Assembly: GCF_009857445.1 (NCBI RefSeq)
Contig: NZ_WWCN01000002.1
Span: 372,001 to 436,000 of the forward strand
Source: Duganella flavida
GTDB taxonomy: Bacteria > Pseudomonadota > Gammaproteobacteria > Burkholderiales > Burkholderiaceae_D
Direction: 5' to 3'
Length of the DNA: 64,000 bases
This document shows positions 1-7,900 of this stretch, piece after piece. The stretch's first letter is position 1, and the number at the start of each line of letters is the position of its first letter. Made by a program: the position numbers and the translations under genes. The notes under the pieces were generated by a model. It was not told where the DNA came from, made no database searches, and saw only the letters and a program-made list of their open reading frames with translations.

Positions 1-1
1 G

Positions 2-502
2 AAAATCGCCGGCATCGATTCGCCGACCATGCTGGTGGGCCGCATCGATGGTGGTACCAACACCAACGTGGTGCCGGGCAAAGTCACGCTGAAGATGGAC
101 CGCCGCATGATTCCGGAAGAAGATCCGGTAGCAGTGGAAGCGCAAGTGCGCGCGCTGATCGAGAACGCGGTGCAGGGCGTGCCCGGCATCACGCTGGAGA
201 TCAAGCGCCTGCTGCTGTCGCACGCACTGCGCGAGCGTCCGGGCACGGAGAAGCTGGTGGCCAGCATCCAGCAGAATGCGGAAACCTTCATCGGCGAGAA
301 AATCCCGGCGCAAGGCACGCCGCTGTATGCGGACGCGCGCCTGTATGGTGAACACGGCATTCCAGCAGTGCTGTACGGCGCCGGCCCGCGCACCGTGCCC
401 GAGTCCAACGCCAAGAAAGCCGATGAACGTCTCAATCTGGAAGACCTGAGGAAAGCGACCAAGGTGGTAGCAAGCACCTTATTTGACTTCCTCGGAGCGT
501 GA
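2..502 (+). CDS. M20 family metallopeptidase, C-terminal part (5' end outside window)
   Basis: The reading frame is open from base 2, so the gene begins upstream of the window; about 166 residues remain, ending at TGA 500-502. The stretch GRIDGGTNTNVVPGK followed by a D-R-R-x-I-P core is typical of the dimerisation (lid) domain of M20 peptidases (ArgE/DapE/CPG2/acetylornithine-deacetylase type). The later segment with YADARLYGEHGIPAVLYGAG fits the return to the catalytic domain. M20 enzymes are zinc/cobalt amidohydrolases acting on peptides or N-acyl amino acids. Substrate cannot be told because the N-terminal metal-binding half is missing. Family assignment is secure. Confidence 0.85.
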   Translation, partial: KIAGIDSPTMLVGRIDGGTNTNVVPGKVTLKMDRRMIPEEDPVAVEAQVRALIENAVQGVPGITLEIKRLLLSHALRERPGTEKLVASIQQNAETFIGEKIPAQGTPLYADARLYGEHGIPAVLYGAGPRTVPESNAKKADERLNLEDLRKATKVVASTLFDFLGA

Positions 503-571
503 GATGTTTTCTAAAAAGCCGATGGCCGCTACTGGAAAAAACTGAAGACTTCGAGCAGCTGCCTTCCAGCG

Positions 572-1297
572 TCAAGGCGAAATAAAGTACTTCTTTTGTA
601 GCCGGGCATTCAGGCCTTGAGCGTTCAGGCGCCTGGCTGCTTCGGTGAGTGACGGCGCCAGTAAGGCATAGTCCTTGCCGAGATAGATGTAGAGATTGAA
701 CTCATCCAGCTGCTTGCCGATGTGTCCCTGGCGCAGCAGTGCCCGCGACTGGGCGTTCAAGCTGCCATCGTCGAAAACACATGCCTGGTCGCGGCCTGCC
801 AGCACCATCTCCAGGCACGCAGGCACAGATTGCACATCATGCGGTTGTACATTGGGCCACATGGCCTCCAGCCGTTGCTGGTAGATGTAGACGCCGCGCT
901 TGTAGCTGATGGTCCGCGCCTTGTTTGCCAGTTCCGCCCAGCTGCTAATCGCCGGCCGTGAAGTGCGCGTGAACACAAAGGTACGTGAAGTGATGAACGC
1001 TTCTTCCACGCGATGGTATTCCGGACGCTTCTCATTGTATTGCCGCACCCGGCCTACTTCACCGGCGATGCTGCCGTCGGCCAGCATGGCGGAGCCGCGC
1101 CGGCCCGGCAAATTGCGTAGTTGGCAGCGCTGGCGAACCTCGGCGCAAAGCTGCTCCAGATATTCCAGCGCATAGCTGTACACGACGGTTTCCGGATCGT
1201 GTGTGGTGCCGAAGATCAGCGTGTCCGGTCCTTGCGCCAGTGCGGGCGCGCACAGGGCGATGGCGATCGCCGGCAATACGGGCCAACAGCGGGGCAT
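572..1297 (-). CDS. Periplasmic substrate-binding protein, family 3-like (ABC transporter type)
   Basis: 241 residues from ATG 1297, preceded by GGAGA about seven bases upstream; the frame is open further upstream but only this start gives a clean signal peptide (MPRCWPVLPAIAIALCAPALAQG). The mature part has the SBP_bac_3-like pattern: a first-strand LIFGTTHDPETVV, the segment ISSWAELANKARTISYKRGV, and a C-terminal LLAPSLTEAARRLNA. No permease or ATPase gene is adjacent, so this may be an orphan sensor or binding protein as often found in Oxalobacteraceae. Divergent from pqiA with a gap of about 90 bases. Ligand unknown. Confidence 0.7.
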   Translation of the reverse strand: MPRCWPVLPAIAIALCAPALAQGPDTLIFGTTHDPETVVYSYALEYLEQLCAEVRQRCQLRNLPGRRGSAMLADGSIAGEVGRVRQYNEKRPEYHRVEEAFITSRTFVFTRTSRPAISSWAELANKARTISYKRGVYIYQQRLEAMWPNVQPHDVQSVPACLEMVLAGRDQACVFDDGSLNAQSRALLRQGHIGKQLDEFNLYIYLGKDYALLAPSLTEAARRLNAQGLNARLQKKYFISP

Positions 1298-1388
1298 GGG
1301 CTGTCTCCGGAATAGAAATCGTGCTCTATGATAGCCGATCCGGGTTTGCCGTATCATATGCTCCATCATAGATACAACGGCCAGCCTT

Positions 1389-2633
1389 GTGCATCGATAC
1401 GATTTAATCAGTTGCCATGACTGCGGTGTGCTGCATCGGCGCCGCCCGGTACGCCCGCGCGAGAAGGCGCGCTGCGTGCGCTGCCGCTCGGTCCTGTATC
1501 GCGGCATCCATTCCGACGCCAGCCGCATGGCAGCCATCACGCTGGGCGCGGTGTTCACCTTTTTGATTGCGCAGTTTTTCCCTATCGTCGAACTCGAAGT
1601 GGGCGGCTACAGCAGCAGCGCCACGCTGCTGGGCGCTATCCACGTGCTGTGGACGGAGCAGATGCAGCTGGTGGCGGTGGTGGTATTCCTGTTCACGATG
1701 TTGCTGCCGGCGGTGGAGCTGGGGGCTTTGCTGTATGTGACGTTGTCGTTGCGCGCCGGCCATCGGCCACCGGGCTTCGACCATTTGCTGCGCGCGGTCG
1801 GCATGGCACGGCGCTGGGGCATGACCGAGGTGCTGATGATCGGTATCCTGATCACCATCGTCAAGATGACCAGCCTTGCGGAAGTGGTGGTGCAACCGGG
1901 CCTGTTTGCATTCGGTGCGCTGACGCTGATGCTAGCGGTCGTAGTGTCCTTCGATCCGAAAATTCTGTGGAATCTTGGAGAGCATTTACCGGGTCCGCGC
2001 CGCCCGGCGCAGCAGGTCGTGCACGATGATAAGGCGCAGCTGCTGGCTTGCCATAGCTGCGGCCTGGTGGAGCCGGCGCACCACCGGCATTGCGCGCGTT
2101 GCGGCACCCGGCTGCATCGCCGCCATCCGGATAGTGTGGGCCGCACCTGGGCCTTCTTGCTGGCGGCCGCAATCCTCTACATTCCCGCCAACCTGCTGCC
2201 GGTGATGTATACCCATTCGCTGTTCGGCAAAGAGGACGACACCATTATCAGCGGCGTGGTCTACTTCTGGACTAGCGGCTCGCCGGCGCTGGCGGCGATT
2301 ATTTTTGTCGCCAGCATCGTGGTGCCGGTGCTGAAGCTGGCGTCTCTGGCCCTGCTGGCGTGGACCGCGCAGCGGCGCTCGCGCTGGCGGCCCTTGCAGC
2401 GCACGATGTTGTACCGCATTGTGGAGTTTGTCGGCCGCTGGTCGATGCTCGATATTTTTGTGATTACGCTGACGGTGGCGCTGGTGCGCTTCCAGTCGCT
2501 GGCGGTGATCACGGCCGGTCCCGGCGCGCTGGCGTTTTGCGCGGTGGTGGTGCTGACCATGATCGCGTCCATGCAGTTCGATCCCCGACTGATCTGGGAT
2601 CCTGTCGAAAACCGTGGAGAAAAGCATGTCTGA
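1389..2633 (+). CDS. pqiA: Paraquat-inducible protein A (PqiA), inner-membrane
   Basis: 414 residues from a GTG start. The protein is a tandem duplication: each half begins with a zinc-ribbon-like pair of CxxC motifs (CHDCG...CVRC near residue 10-35; CHSCG...CARCG near 217-240), followed by four predicted membrane helices. This matches the PqiA family, whose members sit in the inner membrane and partner with the MCE protein PqiB in a periplasm-spanning lipid transport system that supports outer-membrane integrity. The stop overlaps the pqiB start by 8 bases, so translation is probably coupled. Order pqiA-pqiB-pqiC is as in Escherichia coli. Confidence 0.93.
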   Translation: MHRYDLISCHDCGVLHRRRPVRPREKARCVRCRSVLYRGIHSDASRMAAITLGAVFTFLIAQFFPIVELEVGGYSSSATLLGAIHVLWTEQMQLVAVVVFLFTMLLPAVELGALLYVTLSLRAGHRPPGFDHLLRAVGMARRWGMTEVLMIGILITIVKMTSLAEVVVQPGLFAFGALTLMLAVVVSFDPKILWNLGEHLPGPRRPAQQVVHDDKAQLLACHSCGLVEPAHHRHCARCGTRLHRRHPDSVGRTWAFLLAAAILYIPANLLPVMYTHSLFGKEDDTIISGVVYFWTSGSPALAAIIFVASIVVPVLKLASLALLAWTAQRRSRWRPLQRTMLYRIVEFVGRWSMLDIFVITLTVALVRFQSLAVITAGPGALAFCAVVVLTMIASMQFDPRLIWDPVENRGEKHV

Positions 2634-4242
2634 AAACGAGAGCGGCCCGCCGCCGCTGCCCGAACCGAATGTGGATAAAGCCAGCCGCTGGCTGCCGTCG
2701 CTGGTATGGCTGATTCCTTTGCTGGCTGCGCTGATCGGCGTAGTGCTGGTAGCCAAGTCGGTGCTCGACCAGGGGCCGACAGTAATCGTCAGCTTCCGCA
2801 GCGCGGATGGGCTGGAGCCGGGCAAGACCAAGGTCAAATACAAGGACGTGGATATTGGCCTGGTGCGTTCGATTTCGCTGGGGCGCGATTTGTCCAAGGT
2901 GCTGGTCACCATCGACATGAGCAAGGAGGCCAAGCGCTTCACGGCGGCCGATACGCGTTTCTGGGTAGTCAAGCCGCGCATCGGCGCGAGTGGTGTGTCG
3001 GGTTTGAATACGCTGTTGTCAGGCTCCTACATCGGCGTCGATGCCGGTAAGTCGGAAGAAACGCATACCGAATTCACTGGGCTGGAAAAGCCGCCGCAGG
3101 TGACACGCGATGAAAAGGGCACAAGCTATACGCTGCATGGCGATACGCTGGGCTCCATCGATGTTGGCTCGCCGATTTTCTATCGCCGCATCCAGGTAGG
3201 ACAGGTGACCGGCTTCGATCTGGAAGAGAAAGGGCGCGGCGTACGGATGTCGGTGTTCGTCAGTGCGCCTTACGATCAGTATGTCGGCAAGAGCACGCGC
3301 TGGTGGCATGCCAGCGGTGTCGACGTGAGGCTGGATTCCAATGGCTTCAAGGTCAACACGCAATCGCTGGCGACGTTGCTGGTGGGTGGTCTCGCGTTCG
3401 AATCGATGAGCGGACAGAAACCGGTCAACGTAGCGCCGGCCGGTAGCGAATTTTTACTGGCCGCGGACCGCGACAGCGCGATGCGCGAACCGGACGGTGT
3501 GCCGATTACCACGGTACTGTATTTCGACCAGTCGCTGCGCGGCTTGTCGCCGGGCGCACCAGTGGACTTCCGTGGCATCGTGATGGGCGAGGTACGGACG
3601 GTCGGCGTGGAGTTTGATCCGGTCAAGAAGAGCTTCCGCATGCCGGTCACAGTGGACATGTATCCGGCGCGGTTGGGACGCAGTTTTGCGCAGACCATCG
3701 CCAACGACCAGGAACGCAATGCGGGGCCGCAGTTGATGGAACGCCTGGTAGCGCGTGGCTTGCGTGGACAGCTAAGGACCGGGAACCTGCTGACCGGCCA
3801 GTTGTACGTGGCGCTGGACTTCTTCCCGAATGCTGCGCCGGCCAAGGTGGATATGACGGCTGAAGTGCCGGAGATGCCAACAGTGCCGAACAGCCTCGAT
3901 GAATTGCAGACGCAAATCTCCAGCATCGCGCGCAAGCTGGATAAGGTGCCGTTCGAAGAAATCGGCAAGAACCTGCGCGATACCTTGAAGAGCGTCGATG
4001 TGCTGATGAAGCAATTGGACGCGCAAGTGGTGCCGGAAATGAAAGGCACGCTGGCGGCGGCGCGCAAGACCTTCAACGAAGCGGACCAGCTGCTGCAAAA
4101 GGATTCGCCGGTACAGTCGGACTTGCGCGAAGCTTTGCAGCAGTTGAATCAAACCTTGCAGTCGCTGAATGCGCTGTCGGATTATCTGGAGCGGCATCCT
4201 GAGTCGCTGATACGTGGCAAGCAAAAAGGAGAGCAGAAATGA
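2626..4242 (+). CDS. pqiB: PqiB, MCE (MlaD) domain protein of the Pqi system
   Basis: 538 residues from ATG 2626; GGAG at 2615-2618 serves as the ribosome site, favouring this over the upstream in-frame GTG 2614. One N-terminal membrane anchor at about 22-46 (WLPSLVWLIPLLAALIGVV) is followed by three MCE/MlaD repeats; the first begins around TVIVSFRSADGLEPGKTKVKYKD, and the third ends near residue 410. A long helical C-terminal tail (about 420-520) could form the coiled needle seen in PqiB. Length is close to the E. coli protein. It probably forms a hexameric periplasmic tunnel for lipids between PqiA and PqiC. Confidence 0.93.
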   Translation: MSENESGPPPLPEPNVDKASRWLPSLVWLIPLLAALIGVVLVAKSVLDQGPTVIVSFRSADGLEPGKTKVKYKDVDIGLVRSISLGRDLSKVLVTIDMSKEAKRFTAADTRFWVVKPRIGASGVSGLNTLLSGSYIGVDAGKSEETHTEFTGLEKPPQVTRDEKGTSYTLHGDTLGSIDVGSPIFYRRIQVGQVTGFDLEEKGRGVRMSVFVSAPYDQYVGKSTRWWHASGVDVRLDSNGFKVNTQSLATLLVGGLAFESMSGQKPVNVAPAGSEFLLAADRDSAMREPDGVPITTVLYFDQSLRGLSPGAPVDFRGIVMGEVRTVGVEFDPVKKSFRMPVTVDMYPARLGRSFAQTIANDQERNAGPQLMERLVARGLRGQLRTGNLLTGQLYVALDFFPNAAPAKVDMTAEVPEMPTVPNSLDELQTQISSIARKLDKVPFEEIGKNLRDTLKSVDVLMKQLDAQVVPEMKGTLAAARKTFNEADQLLQKDSPVQSDLREALQQLNQTLQSLNALSDYLERHPESLIRGKQKGEQK

Positions 4243-4829
4243 TGCGTGTGATTTTGTCCGCCGCAGTGGTGTTGATGGCCGGTTGCGCGAGCGCGCCGCC
4301 GGAACACTTCTATAGCCTCAGCTCCGGCATGGGCGCACCACACGCCACGCAGTCCGCGCCGGCTTATTACATCGAACTGCCGGCAGTGACAGTGCCGCAG
4401 CAAGTGGCGCGCAATCAGTTGGTGGTGACGACAGGCGCTGGCCGCGTCGACCTGCTGGAACAGGAGCGCTGGGTGTCGCCGCCGTCATCGGAAATCGGAC
4501 TAGCGCTGTCGCTGGCGATATCGAACGAGTTGGGCACCATCGACGTGTTCCGCACGCCGACGCCGGACAAGGCGCCGGTCTACCGCATCAGCACCAACGT
4601 GCAGCGCTTCGAATCGGCACCTGGCCAGTACGCACTGATCGACGCTGTTTGGAGCGTGCGTCTGGTCGGCAGCACGCAAGTGCTGACTTGCCGCAGCGTG
4701 GCGCAGGAGACAGTAAGTGCCGGCTACGACGAACTAGTCGCAGGCCACCGCCGCGCCGTCATCCGCATCAGTACCGACATCGCCAAAGCTGTGCGCACGC
4801 TGGCTTCTGGCGCCAAAGCCGGCTGCTGA
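4239..4829 (+). CDS. pqiC: PqiC, outer-membrane lipoprotein of the Pqi system
   Basis: 196 residues. A lipoprotein signal ends in LMAGC, giving a lipidated Cys at residue 16. The remainder matches the ABC-type transport auxiliary (DUF330/PqiC) family: FYSLSS after the Cys, then a central YYIELPAVTVPQQVARNQLVV. ATGATG overlaps the pqiB stop (ATG 4239, TGA 4240-4242; a second ATG at 4242 could also be used), with AAGGAGAG just upstream. It should cap the PqiB tunnel at the outer membrane. The stop codon abuts that of the convergent LysR gene with no gap and no visible terminator. Confidence 0.9.
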   Translation: MMRVILSAAVVLMAGCASAPPEHFYSLSSGMGAPHATQSAPAYYIELPAVTVPQQVARNQLVVTTGAGRVDLLEQERWVSPPSSEIGLALSLAISNELGTIDVFRTPTPDKAPVYRISTNVQRFESAPGQYALIDAVWSVRLVGSTQVLTCRSVAQETVSAGYDELVAGHRRAVIRISTDIAKAVRTLASGAKAGC

Positions 4830-5756
4830 TTATGAAGCCTGCATGGCGGCGGCGATTTGTTCGCGCAGCCACAGGTTGGCGGGATCGTTGTCGACGTTGT
4901 CGTGCCAGTAGAGGTAGATGTCCAGCGCTGGCATGTCGAGCGGGAAGGGCAGCAGCTGGTTGTTGAATTGCTGGTTGACGATGCGCGCCAGTCGCTCGGG
5001 CATGGTCAGCGCCAGGTCGGTCTCGCTCACCACCCGGCAGGCGGCGAAGTAGTGCTGGCAGCGCAGTCGGATGCGGCGTTGCAGGCCTTGGCGGCTCAGT
5101 TCCACATCCTCCAGTCCCGGTCCACGGCGGCGCGAGCTGGTTTGGATGTGTTCCAGTTGCAGATAAGTCTCCAGCGTCAGCTTGCGGCGCTTCACCAGTG
5201 GATGGTCGCGCCGTACCAGTACCACCGTCTTGTCACCCGCCAGCTGCGTGCGGCGAATGTCGTTTGACAGCGGCAGCAGGATGTCGATTGCCGCGTCCAG
5301 TGTGCCGGCCGCCAGTTCACCTTCCAGCTCGCGGCGGCTGACCTGCAAAGTATTCAGCGTGACCGTTGGCGCTTCGCGTGCGATGCCGGCCATCAGCGGC
5401 GGCAGCACGCTGGCTTCCAGCACATCGCGCACGCCGAGCGAGAAACTGCGTTCGCTGCTGGCCGCATCAAAACGCGCCGCGCCGCTCAGCGTCACTTCAA
5501 AACCGCGCAGCGCACGCCGCACCGGTTCGATGATGGAGCGGGCCAGCGGCGTTGGCGTCATTACGTGGCCCTGGCGTTCAAACAGAGGATCATCAAACAG
5601 CTGGCGCAAACGGTTCAGCGCATGGCTGATGGCCGGCTGCGTCAAATTCATCTTCAGGCTGGCGCGGGTGATGCTGCCCTCCGCGTAAATCGCTTCCAGC
5701 ACGATGAACAGGTTGAGATCAACTTTTGATATATGCACAGGATTTATCCGGTTCAA
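4830..5756 (-). CDS. LysR-family transcriptional regulator
   Basis: 308 residues. The N-terminal winged helix-turn-helix is clear (DLNLFIVLEAIYAEGSITRA, then LTQPAISHALNRLRQLFDDP), followed by the linker PTPLARSIIEPVRRAL and a periplasmic-binding-like effector domain. This is the usual LysR size. It is divergent from the histidine phosphatase/acyl-CoA dehydrogenase pair, with about 67 bases between starts, so that pair is the most likely target. LTTR regulators usually activate the divergent gene on binding a pathway metabolite. The effector is not deducible from the sequence. Confidence 0.9.
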   Translation of the reverse strand: MNRINPVHISKVDLNLFIVLEAIYAEGSITRASLKMNLTQPAISHALNRLRQLFDDPLFERQGHVMTPTPLARSIIEPVRRALRGFEVTLSGAARFDAASSERSFSLGVRDVLEASVLPPLMAGIAREAPTVTLNTLQVSRRELEGELAAGTLDAAIDILLPLSNDIRRTQLAGDKTVVLVRRDHPLVKRRKLTLETYLQLEHIQTSSRRRGPGLEDVELSRQGLQRRIRLRCQHYFAACRVVSETDLALTMPERLARIVNQQFNNQLLPFPLDMPALDIYLYWHDNVDNDPANLWLREQIAAAMQAS

Positions 5757-5823
5757 TTAATTCTATTCATTTGATGAATTATAGGCCAGGCGCTAAGCTG
5801 AGAGGCTCAGGAGAGATAGCGAT

Positions 5824-6528
5824 ATGGGACAAATTTTACTGGTGCGTCACGGGCAGGCCTCGTTCGGTAGCGCCAATTACGATCAACTGTCGGAGCTGGG
5901 CTACGAGCAGGCGCGCCTGCTGGGGCAGTGGTACGCCAACAGCTATCAACCGTTCAGCAAGGTGGTCACCGGCGGCATGGTGCGTCACTGCCAGACCGCC
6001 GACACTTGCATGGCCGAGCTGCCCAAGCCACTGCTGGCCGATACTGAATGGATCACCGACGCAGACTTTGCCGAATTCGATCACCACGAAGTGCTGCTGC
6101 GCCACTGCCCGGAGTACGCCGATGCTGCCGCCTTCAAGGCGCTGCTGGCCAACCACGTCGATCCATCGCGCGCGCTGGAGCATCTGTTCCGCGCCGCCAT
6201 GCAGCGCTGGATGAGCGGCTGGCACGATAGCGACTACGCCGAACCGTGGCCCGACTTCCGCCGCCGCTGCGTGCGCGCGTTGGAGCGTCTCGACACCGAA
6301 GACCGTGGCCAGTCCACCATCGTGTTCACATCGGGCGGCGTGATCGCCACGCTGATGCAGCACCTGCTGGGGCTACAGGATTATCAAGTGATGGAATTGA
6401 ACTGGACGCTGGCCAATTGCGCCGTCACCAAACTGCTGCAGCGCCCCGGCCAGTTCACGCTGAGCTATCTGAATAATTATTCGCACCTTGAATGGCTAGG
6501 CCAGCAAGGCAGCGTCACCTACCGATAA
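5824..6528 (+). CDS. Histidine phosphatase family protein (phosphoglycerate mutase-like)
   Basis: 234 residues. The catalytic RHG motif is at the N-terminus ([12 protein letters not shown]), and the second conserved His lies in VFTSGGVI (the usual HGG is replaced by SGG, see findings). Arg in [13 protein letters not shown] corresponds to the second phosphate-binding Arg. It is followed 13 bases later by an acyl-CoA dehydrogenase. In related bacteria, similar phosphatase/dehydrogenase pairs occur with an APH-type phosphotransferase in acyl-CoA metabolism, but no kinase gene is present here. Substrate unknown. Confidence 0.8.
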   Translation: MGQILLVRHGQASFGSANYDQLSELGYEQARLLGQWYANSYQPFSKVVTGGMVRHCQTADTCMAELPKPLLADTEWITDADFAEFDHHEVLLRHCPEYADAAAFKALLANHVDPSRALEHLFRAAMQRWMSGWHDSDYAEPWPDFRRRCVRALERLDTEDRGQSTIVFTSGGVIATLMQHLLGLQDYQVMELNWTLANCAVTKLLQRPGQFTLSYLNNYSHLEWLGQQGSVTYR

Positions 6529-6541
6529 CCGAGGAAGCATC

Positions 6542-7756
6542 ATGAATTTTGAATACAGCCCGAAAGTAAAGGCACTGCAGGCCAAACTCACCGCCTTCAT
6601 GGATGAACACATCTATCCGAACGAAGCCGCCTTCCATGCCGAGATCGACGCCAACCGCGCCGCCGGCAATGCGTGGGTCGCCACCAAAATCATGGAAGAA
6701 CTCAAGCTGAAAGCGCGCGCTGCCGGCTTGTGGAATTTGTTCTTGCCCGAGTCCGAACTGGGCGCCGGCCTGACCAACCTGGAATACGCGCCGCTGTGCG
6801 AAATCATGGGCCGCGTGCACTGGGCGCCGGAAGTGTTCAACTGCTCCGCGCCGGACACCGGCAACATGGAAGTGCTGGCGCGCTACGGCACGCCGGCGCA
6901 GCAGAAGCAGTGGCTGGAACCGCTGCTGGATGGCCGCATCCGCTCCTGCTTTGGCATGACCGAGCCGGAGGTGGCATCGTCGGACGCCACCAACATCGCC
7001 AGCTCCATCGTGCGCGACGGCGACGATTACGTGATCAATGGCCGCAAATGGTGGTCGTCCGGCGCCAATGATCCGCGCTGCGCGGTGTTCATCTTCATGG
7101 GCAAGAGCGATCCTGATAACGCCAGCCGCCACCAGCAGCAGTCGATGATCCTGGTGCCGCGCGATACGCCGGGCGTGAACATCTTGCGCCACTTGCCGGT
7201 GTTCGGCTTTGACGACGCGCCGCACGGCCACGCCGAAATCGTGTTCGACAACGTACGCGTGCCGGCTTCCAACCTGCTCCTCGGCGAAGGCCGTGGTTTT
7301 GAAATCGCCCAAGGCCGCCTTGGCCCGGGCCGTATCCACCACTGCATGCGCCTGATCGGTCTGGCCGAGCGCGCGCTGGAACAGATGTGCAAGCGCAGCC
7401 TATCGCGGGTGGCCTTCGGCAAACCGGTGGCGGAGCAGGGCGTGACGCTGGAGCGTATCGCTGAAGCCCGCATCCTGATCGACCAGGCCCGCCTGCTGGT
7501 GCTCAATGCGGCCTACATGATGGATACGGTCGGCAACAAGGTCGCGGCCAAGGAAATCGCCATGATCAAGGTGGCCGCGCCGACCATGGCTTGCCAGGTG
7601 ATCGACTGGGCCATCCAGGTGCAGGGCGGCGGCGGCATGGCCGATCCATTCCTGGCCCACGCCTACGCGAGCGCCCGCTCACTGCGCCTGGCCGACGGTC
7701 CCGACGAGGTGCACCGTTCGCAAATCGGCAAGATGGAACTCGCCCGTTATAAATAA
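6542..7756 (+). CDS. Acyl-CoA dehydrogenase family protein (ACAD10/11-like)
   Basis: 404 residues with the full three-domain acyl-CoA dehydrogenase fold: N-terminal helical part, the FAD/substrate segment [17 protein letters not shown], the middle beta domain with [12 protein letters not shown], and the C-terminal helices with [15 protein letters not shown] and [11 protein letters not shown]. The catalytic base cannot be assigned with certainty by eye. The sequence resembles the C-terminal half of ACAD10/11 proteins, which handle longer or 4-hydroxy acyl-CoAs. GAGGAAG is upstream of the start; co-transcribed with the histidine phosphatase. An imperfect terminator follows. Confidence 0.9.
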   Translation: MNFEYSPKVKALQAKLTAFMDEHIYPNEAAFHAEIDANRAAGNAWVATKIMEELKLKARAAGLWNLFLPESELGAGLTNLEYAPLCEIMGRVHWAPEVFNCSAPDTGNMEVLARYGTPAQQKQWLEPLLDGRIRSCFGMTEPEVASSDATNIASSIVRDGDDYVINGRKWWSSGANDPRCAVFIFMGKSDPDNASRHQQQSMILVPRDTPGVNILRHLPVFGFDDAPHGHAEIVFDNVRVPASNLLLGEGRGFEIAQGRLGPGRIHHCMRLIGLAERALEQMCKRSLSRVAFGKPVAEQGVTLERIAEARILIDQARLLVLNAAYMMDTVGNKVAAKEIAMIKVAAPTMACQVIDWAIQVQGGGGMADPFLAHAYASARSLRLADGPDEVHRSQIGKMELARYK

Positions 7757-7785
7757 GCCAATTGTGCGGCTTAAGGTAATCGTTT

Positions 7786-7809
7786 TCCGCGCATGTGTTG
7801 CGCGGATTT
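7786..7809 (+). terminator. Probable terminator after the acyl-CoA dehydrogenase
   Basis: Inverted repeat TCCGCGCA (7786-7793) / TGCGCGGA (7799-7806) with a five-base loop, followed by only three T residues. The GC-rich stem and its position 30 bases after the stop suit an intrinsic terminator, although the short T tract makes it a weak one. Confidence 0.45.
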
Positions 7810-7861
7810 CCCACTCCTGTTGACTTCTTTTGAATGCCGGTTTAATCTTGCTCGTCACTTA

Positions 7862-7877
7862 AGTTAAACGATTAACT
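7862..7877. promoter_or_regulatory. Palindromic operator candidate upstream of TonB receptor
   Basis: AGTTAA-ACGA-TTAACT is a perfect 6+6 dyad 23 bases before the ATG of the TonB receptor, just downstream of a candidate -35 TTGACT (7820-7825) and a poor -10 (7843-7848). The position, overlapping the expected transcript start region, suits a repressor of TetR, LacI or GntR type. No dedicated regulator gene lies next to it. Confidence 0.4.
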
Positions 7878-7900
7878 AAAACTATAAGCAGGAGACAAGC

